Positions 12,010-21,159 of a stretch of 64,000 nt of DNA are shown here, in pieces. Within the stretch, counting starts at the first letter, position 1. The number at the start of each line of letters is the position of its first letter. This DNA is from Anoplopoma fimbria (taxonomy: Eukaryota; Chordata; Actinopteri; Perciformes; Anoplopomatidae): the NCBI RefSeq assembly GCF_027596085.1, contig NC_072451.1:10927098-10991097 (forward strand), written 5' to 3'. A program made the translations under genes and the position numbers. Under the pieces are notes generated by a model that was given only the letters and a program-made list of their open reading frames with translations, made no database searches and was not told the DNA's origin.

Positions 12010-12211
12010 GGGTCCGTAGCTGGCTCGGCCTACTTCAACCCGAGACGGAACCCCCATCCTGAGTCGCCCTCTCCCCGCCGACTACGTCAGACACCCGGAC
12101 TCGCCTGATCACAGGACCTCTACCCTCATCTTCTCCGACTCTACCATTACTCATTTACATTATTCAATAATTCTTCTCATAATAAAATCACTTAACTGGT
12201 CCCTGCTAGTG
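12010..12211 (+). repeat. B1 split direct repeat
   Basis: Begins GGTCCGTAGCTGGCTCGGCC and ends CTGCTAGTG, with an AATAAA at about 12180. It matches B2 at 12447-12660, but the last ~16 bases before CTGCTAGTG are missing here. Confidence 0.75.
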
Positions 12212-12338
12212 AAATTAAGTTAACTTGTTAACTAAGGTTTGAGAGCAGGGTCACGCCTCAACCACTCCTCTAATCACCTGACAAGTCTACTTATACCTGG
12301 TCATCCCATCAAGCACTGATCGTCTCCATCTTCTCGAC
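12212..12338 (+). repeat. A2 split direct repeat
   Basis: Abuts B1 directly and repeats A1 (AAATTAAGTTAACTTGTTAA start). It is followed by 108 bp of pyrimidine-rich sequence absent from the A and B repeats. Confidence 0.75.
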
Positions 12339-12446
12339 CCCACCCTTTCCCTCCCTCCATTCATCCTCCTTCCTGACCCACCTTACCCATTCCCTCTTCT
12401 CCCCTCTCGCCTCCTCTCCTTTGCTCCTCTTTTCAGGCACCACCCG

Positions 12447-12660
12447 GGGTCCGTAGCTGGCTCGGCCTACTTCAACCCGAGACGGAACCCCCATCCTGAG
12501 TCTCTCTCTCCCCCGCCGACTATGTCAGACACCCAGACTCGCCTGATCACAGGACCTCTACCCTCATCTTCTCCTTCTCTACCATTACTCATTTACATTA
12601 TTCAATAATTATTCTCATAATAAAATCACTTAACTATCATTTTTGTGGCGTGGTCACTGC
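12447..12660 (+). repeat. B2 split direct repeat
   Basis: Repeats B1 from GGTCCGTAGCTGGCTCGGCC through AATAAAATCACTTAACTA to CTGCTAGTG. It marks the right end of the element. Confidence 0.75.
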
Positions 12661-13676
12661 TAGTGAATCCCTATGTCATATTTTCCAGATACCTATGGTG
12701 TGTCTCCCTGTTTGGTGTCAGAACAGTCATCCTAACATATGTACCGAGATGGATGATATTTAAACAGAAAGTAATAAAAAAGAGACAATTCAAAATGGCA
12801 AAACTAGAGTGTGCATATGGATTCTCCTCTGTGTTATGGGGCTCCGTGACAGACTGCAGATGTGTTAGATTTTGATGTGGTTGGCGTACAAACTGGAATA
12901 TAGGTCTGTTCCTTTGTTTTGTTCAATGTAAGACAATGTTTGTATGTATCCTGTGTGTTCAAAGGAAATTAAATGACATCTGCGAGAGCGGACTGCATGC
13001 AGCGTTGTCATGTTCAGCAGAGACTCAGTGATTCTCCTTTGATCATCTCTGGGAGGCAGCACGCTGAGAGAGGCAGAGTGCTGGTCTACTCAGTGTGTGT
13101 GGCAACATTTCATAACAAACCACATGGAATTCACCACCTAACACCAAGACAAACTAATCCTGTGGCACTTTTCTTGCCTTTACCAACCCACCCACTTTCT
13201 CTTACGCGCACACACACACACACACACCCTCAGCAATCACATATACTGGGAGCAGGATGAACAAAATAAGAAAAAGGCACAGTTTCTCCATCCATCACTT
13301 AATTTGTTTTAAATAAATGAACTTGTTTTAAACCTGCATTCATTGACTGTTGGCTACTTGTTGGTAGCACTGCAACCTGTCGACATAGCACTGACCTTAT
13401 TGTCACATTATATAGGTACATGGCTATTTAAACATTGGATGTTTTAAGAAGCTGGATATGGCACCGCTTCCGATTTGTGACAGTGGCCAACTGCAGTACT
13501 GCAAGGATATGATGATTTACAAAAATATGGACGTCTAATTCCACTAGCAGTGGTAGGAAAGACAGAACTTTCAGAGTTGGACGCATGTAGTTTGAATCTG
13601 GTAGTCTGAGGAACAGCTGCAAGGGGAAATGAGGGAGGACCGCAGAGGAAACTGAACAGAGTAAAGAGTCGATGTG
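12661..13676. other. Intergenic DNA with a short (CA)n tract
   Basis: Non-coding. A (CA)n run lies at about 13208-13227. No supported ORF. Confidence 0.5.
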
Positions 13677-13936
13677 GTAAATGGACTGTACTTGTATAGC
13701 GCTTTTCTAGTCTTCCAACCACTTAAAGCGCTTTAACACTATGTGTCATCATTCACCCATTCACACCCATTCAAGCACTGAAAGCAGGGGCTACCATGCA
13801 AGGTACCGCCTGCCCTAACTAATCATTCATACCCATTCAAACACCGCCGGCACAGCCTGTGGGAGCAATTTGGGGTTAGGGTCTTGCCCAATCCTCTGAT
13901 TGGAGTGACCCTGCTCTACCAATGAGCCACAGTCGC
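13677..13936 (-). mobile_element. tRNA-derived fish SINE, minus strand
   Basis: In reverse complement the right end reads TGGGGCGACTGTGGCTCATT then GGTAGAGCAGGGTCACTCC, an A-box-like tRNA head. The left end reads AAAGCGCTTTAAGTGG and AAAAGCGCTATACAAGTACA, the tail of a widespread fish SINE. A second copy lies at 19980-20320 and a weak one at 56241-56430. The B box is degenerate here. Confidence 0.65.
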
Positions 13937-13999
13937 CCCAGTCGTGGTGAAGTCTGGTCAAGTGAGGGAGAGAGAAAGATAGCAAGGGTGAAACTTCTT

Positions 14000-14001
<2 letters not shown>

Positions 14002-14039
<38 letters not shown>

Positions 14040-14087
14040 GTGTGAGAGTGAGACAACAATGTAATGTTATCTCCACTGGAAAGACAA

Positions 14088-14144
<57 letters not shown>
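14002..14144. repeat. Two microsatellites: (TG)n and (TA)n
   Basis: (TG)n at 14002-14037 and (TA)n at about 14096-14144, separated by 58 bp. The 166-codon frame across them is an artefact of the repeats. Confidence 0.9.
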
Positions 14145-14146
<2 letters not shown>

Positions 14147-14739
14147 CTATTCTATAGTCTTGAGATTGAAAGGAAAGCAGTATTTTTCTCTATAGCAATG
14201 TATATCTTGGGGAGCGCTAACCTGACCCACCAGATGGTTTGTTACAAAGAACCCATCCAAGGAACCGTCACTGTAAGCTGTTTCAAACGATATTTGGTGG
14301 GTGATTGGGTGAACCATCTGTCAATCAAACTCCAGACAGGAGAAGAGCGAACACGTCTTTCCCTGGAGAAAAGCCCTCAGTGTCCTTCTTTGCTCTTCTT
14401 TCAATTAAGAAATACTCTCTAGTTCTGATGGAACTGACGCTACTGCAGCATCTACGCTAACCTCTTCAGGAGCCTCCATTGTTGTTTAGAACAAACAGTT
14501 GTCGCACACACCTAAGCCCCGCCCCTTGCTGCCAGTAGCTCCTCACAAGGCTGAACACTGGCTAAACAGAATGCATGACTTGAAGCCTGACAATATGTCA
14601 TACGTGATCCTGTGATCTCTGTTGAACTGCTGGGCAAGGTAAAGGGAAGTACTGAGCAATCGGCCCGTTCTGAACAGTCACTGCACTATTTCTGCTGAAA
14701 TACATTTTGGGCAGTTTTGTGGTATATAAAATACATATA

Positions 14740-15414
14740 AGCTGTGTCCCAATCCAGCGGCTGCAGCCTTCGGAGGAACCAGCCTTCATGGTCTACGCCG
14801 GCCGCGTCCTTTGAATACCACGAAGGCTCGACCGAGCGGTCCCCGAAATGAGACGGTCTGGTCTACAGAGGATTTCCTGTCTGCGTCACCAGCTTTTCGC
14901 GCCCCCACCCTTTTGCCGCTTCAGTCTCCTAGCAACCAGCTGTGGTTGTCATAAAAGAGGTAAAGCTAAGTTAAAACATTAAAATGGACGAGCTGCTATA
15001 AATAGCGCAGCGGCTCTCGGTAGCGTCAGCTGGTTAGTTAATAGCGTCACGTAAATTAACCGATCATTTTAACATAAGTGTGATTTTTAGTTTTAACACT
15101 TGTATGGGTAGATATTCATGTGAGTTACAAGCCAATAATTACATTCAAATGTGAATTCTCCTGTTTCTGGTCCATTAGTCACCATGTCGATTAAAAGCAA
15201 AATCAACTTCACCGGCACGCAGTGAAAGTTGGGATATGTTGGGCTGTGAAGGATCCATCAGTTGTATCCTCCGAATCTGGGAAAAGTAGCCTGCATTTGT
15301 TGGCCGCATTAGAAGGAGTCTTTGAAATGGGACAGCCTCGTTGCGGCTGCTGTGACGCAATCGGTCTACAAATACATCCTCCGAAGGATGCAGCCGCTGG
15401 ATTGGGACACAGCT
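14740..15414. mobile_element. 675-bp MITE, longer member of the 4133 family
   Basis: Terminal inverted repeats of about 36 bp: AGCTGTGTCCCAATCCAGCG at the left and its inverse complement ending GGATTGGGACACAGCT at the right. The inner text GGTCCCCGAAATGAGACGG and CGTCACCAGCTTTT is shared in reverse with 4133-4362. No transposase is present. A matching 3-bp duplication is not evident at this copy (left ATA, right AGC). Confidence 0.75.
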
Positions 15415-16589
15415 AGCATGTGATATTTCAGTTTTTCTTTTTTAATAAATTTGAAAAATACATTTCTGTGTTTTTCTGTCAAGATGGGTTGCTGAGTGTA
15501 CATTATAAAAAAAATGTTTTTCGATTTTAGCAAATGGCTTGAAACAAAGAGTGAAAAATGTAAAGGGGTCAATACCATTAAAAGAATAATGGTGCACCAC
15601 TGGTTGCTTGAATCCTCTTCCACTCACTTACATTATGTGCAGCCATGAGTTTATGTGTATTTGAGGCACAGGCTTTTTTCATTCAGATGCAATAACTAGA
15701 AGCTGTTCTAACACAAGCTGCTTGTGTAGTTTAGTTGGCTGTTTTAATGAGGCAAGTCTCCGGGAAAGAAAGCAGGACTGTGGCAAACGTAGGGTGAATA
15801 TAGGTGGTTGTAAATCCACAGGACAATATCTTGACTTTAAAGTACATTTTTCCTCTTCTTGATGATTTGTATCCACTTACACTCAGGCTGCTCCTGTCTT
15901 CAAGTGTTCGAATCTCATTACTTGACATCAGCTGTGCTGGTGGATCCACTTCTGAGAGTGTGTTATTCTCTCTGAGGACCACAGCATCAGTATGATATTG
16001 TAATGAACGGCTGTGGAGAATTAGCGGCTATGCTTGAAACGTCTGCCTCTGTTGTTAATCTGTTTGTGAAGCCACGGTGTCACAGTGTGGTGTGATGTAT
16101 CTATTACAACAGAGTGTGCAGACAGAGACTGATAAGCTGGAGCAATATACACCATCACACACACACACGCCTCACTGCCTCCTGCATTTGAATTGCTAAT
16201 AGCCCTGTTTATAGCAGAGTATAACAAGTGCAGACATGCTTTTTCCATCTCAGTTTAATATTTAGCATCTGCTGTGGTTAAACTTTTTATTGTGCTTGCA
16301 CATGAACTTAAATCCTGAAAATCAATCTTCTACAGAGAAAGTGGAATAGCAGCATGATAAAACACACACCAACTAACCATATGTCTGTTCTGGAAGAGAA
16401 AACTGGATTGATATATTTGTCATCCCACTGTAGTTCATTATAGGTATCGCTATAGAAGATTGGTGTGATTAAAACATATTAATGCAGTTTAAAAATAGAC
16501 TTGATGCGTATTGACAAGTATTAATCTCTTAGTCTATGAGAGCTGTTAGATTTGATGAAATAAAGTGAGATGGATGAGTGAAGGATGTC
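15415..16589. other. Intergenic DNA, nothing recognised
   Basis: Non-coding, with short ORFs on both strands lacking any motif. Confidence 0.5.
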
Positions 16590-17450
16590 AGTAATGCTGT
16601 AAATCATCACCAAAGATGGTGTAAAATTTACCTGCAAACTAACCCTGACAAACACCTGGCACTATCCCGGGCTACCAAATGCCTGGATGACATCCAGCAC
16701 TGGATGAGCAGCAACTCACTACAGCTAAATGGCAGCAAGTCAGAAGCCATTCTCATTGGCACCCCCCTTCAGACAAAAAAGGCCGGTCTCACCCACATCA
16801 CCATCAATGGCCACCCCATTCCTCTTTCCTCACTGGTCACAAACCTGGGCGTCAAGCTGGACTCATCATTGTCCTTTGATGCGCACATCAAATCTGTCTG
16901 CCAAACATCATTCTACCACCTGAGAAACATCTCAAGGCTAAGACCCTCACTACCCAAACGTGATGCAGAAAAATTGGTGCACGCATTTATCAGCTCTCGG
17001 ATTGACTACTGTAACTCTCTGCTCGCAGGTCTACCAGCCAAAACCATCCAGAGGTTACAATATGTCCAAAACAGTGCCGCCCGGGTTCTCACCAGGACAC
17101 GGAAATCAGAACACATCACCCCAGTCCTCCACTCCCTCCACTGGCTTCCCATAAAACAACGCATCACTTTCAAAGTACTTCTGCTAGTATTCAAGGCCAT
17201 AAGCTGTACCGGTCCAACCTACCTCCTGGACCTCCTCACCCCTCAATCCACATCCAAGACACTAAGGTCAGGAAACTCCAACATCCTTGCGGTTCCCCGG
17301 ACAAAGCTGGCTACCATGGGAGATCGTGCCTTCTCTTCACTGGGGCCACGCCTGTGGAATAAGCTCCCGGAGAAGATCAGGGCCTTAGACTCCCTCACCG
17401 CTTTTAAATCAAATCTTAAAACTCACCTGTTCCTCTCTGCCTTCCCCTAA
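16578..17450 (+). pseudogene. C-terminal 3' part of an L2-type LINE ORF2
   Basis: The uninterrupted frame reads through segments conserved in L2/CR1-clade polymerases: CLDDIQHWMSSNSLQLNGSK, then VTNLGVKLDSSLSFDAHIK, FHLRNISRLRP-like text, SRIDYCNSLLAGLP, HSLHWLPIKQRITFKVLLL and a terminal FKSNLKTHLFLSAFP. The catalytic Y-A-D-D box and everything upstream are absent. The first dozen codons are probably flanking DNA. The lack of stops suggests a fairly recent insertion, but the product would have no polymerase activity. Confidence 0.75.
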
Positions 17451-17697
17451 GGTCTTGATAATTTAGATTGCTTGTGTTTGGGTGGTTGTTCAGTTTTAAT
17501 AGATATTCTTAGATTTCATTATGATTAAATTAATTAATTAATTAAAAAAAATTTTTTTTTTTTTTTGTTTGTTTTTAGTGTTTTATTATTATATTTGATT
17601 ATTGTGATTGTTCTACCCTGTGCAGCACCTTGAGATTTCTTTGTATTTTAAAGTGTGCTATATAAATAAAATCCATTATTATTATTATTATTATTAT
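16590..17697 (+). mobile_element. 5'-truncated L2/CR1-type LINE
   Basis: Contains only the last part of the reverse transcriptase ORF and the 3' tail. The tail reads GCACCTTGAGATTTC, then AAAGTGTGCTATATAAATAA and an (ATT)n run to about 17697, typical of fish L2-type LINEs. Truncation falls just after the polymerase active site would be expected. The missing 5' part is the usual outcome of incomplete target-primed reverse transcription. Confidence 0.75.
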
Positions 17698-19105
17698 TAA
17701 ATCGACTACTGACATTGTTCAGTGAATAGCACATTTTATTACTTTAACCCTCAGGTTTTTTTACTTGTCTTGCTTAACTTCCCATACAATGATAGTTCTT
17801 AGGGATTAATCCAGAAGATAATGCGTCTCAATTACACTTTAAAAGTGACATAGTATACAAAACACACTTACACAGCTTTTCAATATATGTTTGTCCCAAG
17901 TGTATATGTATGTGTATTTTCATGCATACAATCTGACATTATGTGACAAAGCGATATAGATATCTTTATTTACCATAGCCAAACGTCAGGAAAACCTGTA
18001 ACCCTGGTAGCAGATGTAGTTCATTTATTTCTGGTGGTTTAGAAGTCACTACCGTGAGGATATTAAAGGTAGATGCAGTAGCAAAAGACCAGACACATGG
18101 ACCTTTCAGAGCAAATAGTCTTTTTTCAGGAGGAGGGCCTTAAAGAGACAGGCGCTAAAACAGAGCGTTTCATACAGAGGGTGAAAACAGGTGCAGCAGT
18201 CACGGCAGTAAGAAAAACCTGGTTTTATTAACATGAAAGCATGTAAACTTGTCCTAAATAAACTTAAATGAGCTTAAAAATAAGCATGATATGTCTACTA
18301 TAAACTTGTTATTGCATGTGTTCCTAATCCTCTCATGCACACAAAAGTTGAAATGAGAGAAAACCTGTCACGGTCCCATTCTACCACTTATTAGGGCATT
18401 CATTTACATCAAGATCAAGACAGACAGATGGTGAAGATGATAGGTGGCGCTATGTCATGTACAAAGTGTTATTCAACATTCAGAATAAAGCACAGAGCAA
18501 GAGGCTCTGGCAAGACAGCAAACATAAATGATAAACAGAACGATGTGAGTGTCGCCTCTCAACGGTCTTGATTTGAAATCCAAAATAACAAAAAAATTTG
18601 TATGGCAACACAAACATGAATGGACAAAACTCTCAACACTCAAAAACACTGTGCACAGATGAACCCATTATCCGTGTGTGTGTTTGTGTGTGTTAGTGGA
18701 GGGTGAACGTTTGCTCTCGTGATTAAAGAAGCAGTGAATACTATGTGAGCCAAATTGCATACAGGACCTCTCACACACACACATCAGCTTTTACTTTGAC
18801 ATATTCATTCTACTCTCATGTGCTTGTACAGTTATTTATTATTTATTCTCACTCTTGCACATTCTTTTTCACGTACACACACATTTTTTATTCATACAAC
18901 TATACATTTTTACTCTTCAGAATCAGGATTATTCCCAAGTAGGTTTTCACATACAAAGAATTTGCCTCGGTGTCATGGTGCAACAATGAACTTAGAGAAC
19001 AACAGCCAGGAACCATAAATAAAAATAGAAAAAAAACAACAGTATAAATGTGAAAATAATACTATACTAGTTAACAGTTTTGTGCAATAATGGTCAAAAT
19101 ATTGT
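17698..19105. other. Intergenic DNA, nothing recognised
   Basis: AT-rich non-coding DNA. A (TG)-rich patch lies near 18675. No supported gene. Confidence 0.45.
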
Positions 19106-19121
19106 TATTTATTTATTATGG

Positions 19122-19365
19122 TATAGAACAAAAACTCCTGCACACTGGCTTCTTCACTTGCATATAAATGTATTTTAGTCACGACGTTTCGGTGCCTAGA
19201 CCTTCATCAGGTTATTTTCGAAGGTCTATGCACCGAAACGTCATGACTAAAATACATTTATATGCAAGTGAAGAAGCCAGTGTGCGGGAGTTTTTGTTCT
19301 ATATTGTCTACTTAAGGTATTCTCCTAGGCACCTGTCGTCCTACTGGAGCGCAAAAGTTTTGCTC
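19122..19365. mobile_element. Foldback repeat flanked by a 16-bp direct duplication
   Basis: Two arms of about 82 bp (19123-19204 and 19221-19302) are near-perfect inverse complements around a 16-nt loop. Each contains the block GACGTTTCGGTGC and its mirror. The 16-bp sequence TATTTATTTATTATGG occurs exactly at 19106-19121 and again at 19366-19381, consistent with a target-site duplication of LINE-assisted insertion. No coding capacity. The element class is unknown. Confidence 0.65.
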
Positions 19366-19381
19366 TATTTATTTATTATGG

Positions 19382-19979
19382 GAAAAAAAACGTTTTCATT
19401 AATGACTTGTTTATATTATTCATTTTTCAATCATATCATATTCTCTAATGTAATATTTTAAACATAATTTGATTAACATGCTTAATGTACAGCATTCTGA
19501 AGTAGACAAGCAATTCCACCTCATGGTCTACTGATGCTTGTGCTGGAGCTTTCGACCATATCACATGGTCCTTGTCAGCAGATTGAGTATGCTCATTTGC
19601 CGTGGTCATGTAGTTCATCTTTTCTTGATTCTGTGCACCTCTTGCACTTCTAATCAATGTTGAAGTTAAGCTTGACGGTTCATGGAGAAAGCAGTTCAGA
19701 GCCGACAATGTTGAGATTGTTCTGCTGTTTTCAAGATTAGGAACGATCTGTCAAGATCTTTGTCAAGTGATTGTGTTCTTCTCTTCGCCTACCCTGCAGA
19801 CACTACTTTCTCAATCCTCATTTTCCACCCCTTTGCTCCGGAGTCAATCATCTCAATTATTGGATGGATTGCCAAGAAAAATGTGAAAGACGTATACATA
19901 TTTCCAATTAACTTGGTTATCATATGGGTGCTTTTTACTGTGCTAAAGTAAATAGTCAATATTACTTAATGATAATAAA
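19382..19979. other. Intergenic DNA, nothing recognised
   Basis: Non-coding DNA between the foldback element and a SINE. Confidence 0.45.
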
Positions 19980-20320
19980 AATACATTTAATTTGTATAGT
20001 GCTTTAAAAGGTACTCAAAGGATCTTTACATGGTAAAGACAGAAACAGTAAAAGCAATAACAATATAAACAAGGCAGAGAGACATTAAAACAACACTCAA
20101 AGTGCTTTTACACTGCATGTCATCATTCACCAATTCACTCTCATTCATACACTGATGACAAGGTCTACCATGCAAGGTGCCACCTGCACATCAGGACTAG
20201 CTTACCATTTACCCACACACCGATGGCACAGCCTTCCGGAGCTATTTGGGGTGTCTTGCCCAAGGATACATCGACATGGAATGGAGGAGCCGAGGATCGA
20301 ACCACCAGTCTTGAAGGACC
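19980..20320 (-). mobile_element. tRNA-derived fish SINE, minus strand, second copy
   Basis: Same family as 13677-13936. The shared left-end text is TTGTATAGTGCTTT, with GTCATCATTCACC and ACCATGCAAGGT inside and a B-box-like GATCGAACCACCAGTC near 20300. It abuts the next repeat at 20340. Confidence 0.6.
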
Positions 20321-20339
20321 CCCTTGATTCCTCCTCGAG

Positions 20340-20655
20340 TGTCACGGTTGGTATGTGGACCCAAGAGCAGTACGACGAGGAGACAGATAAAGTTCTGGAG
20401 CTTTATTTGAAGCTGAGAACACAGCAGACAGACAGGCAGGATATGACTCACAGTGGGAAACAGGCAAGGGATCAGGCAGACGGAAACCAGAGGAAGCGGA
20501 GGCTAATCTCGTGGTCGGGGACAGAAGGCTGAGTCGGTTAACCGGGGCAGAGGCAAGGTAGGAATACCGTGGTCTGGGACAGAAAGCTGAGACGTTGACC
20601 AGGGCACAGGCAAGGCAGGGAAGTCCAGACAGGCAGGGTCGGCAACGGGAAATCC
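20340..20655 (-). repeat. Dispersed repeat with poly(A) signal, truncated copy
   Basis: This is the reverse complement of the 3' half of the repeat at 51310-51876. It starts TGTCACGGTTGG here, the other copy ends CCGTGACA, and both share CAGACAGACAGGCAGGATAT and GGCAACGGGAAATC. It is truncated at about 20655. The remainder to 21150 shows nothing nameable. Confidence 0.65.
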
Positions 20656-21159
20656 AGAGTCTTATCAGTTTTCTAATCAGATTAGATTGAATTCAGAAAT
20701 ACTTGTTCTATCAGGATCAGGCATGAGCTCCAGCAGGATGTCTCACTTTTCACGCTCAGGAGAACGCGACTGTGCCGCAAAATTATACTTCTGCAACAGG
20801 TAATAATAATCACTTGGCTACATGAAAGATGTCAAAATGTTAAGAGCAATACTTTTCATTGAACATTGGATTATTTAAATTCAGTGAATGTGTAAATATG
20901 CTTCAGAAAGGTCAGTTGAAGTTTAAACTGAAGAGCACACATGGGCCTACAATTTAACTGGATAATTTGATCCTACACCTACAAAAAGAAATATGCACAA
21001 ATATAAGTGATCATACACTAATGGCTACATATGTTGATCATAAGGCTTGTCAACACACTCACAAATCGAATAGGCTAAACTTGTTTTCATTTTGTGACCT
21101 TCACTAGCAAGGACCACATCATCAAACAGAAACCTTTTACAGATTTATTAAAGGAAAAC

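Larger units (their letters stand above)
9520..12660 (+). mobile_element. Ngaro-like DIRS-order retrotransposon, internally deleted
   Basis: The 3.1-kb unit contains, in order, a left repeat A1 (9520-9636), a gag-like region, a short scrap of reverse transcriptase start, a tyrosine recombinase region, then right repeats B1 (12010-12211), A2 (12212-12338) and B2 (12447-12660). A1 matches A2 and B1 matches B2. This is the split-direct-repeat layout known for Ngaro and PAT elements, which replicate by reverse transcription and reinsert with a tyrosine recombinase. Almost all of reverse transcriptase and RNase H is missing between about 11097 and 11110, and the remaining frames are broken, so the copy cannot act alone. 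An alternative reading of the right end is a deleted second copy in tandem. Confidence 0.7.

Noticed and set aside
13922..14422. 166-codon ORF
   Set aside because: Built from (TG)n and (TA)n microsatellites plus SINE text.
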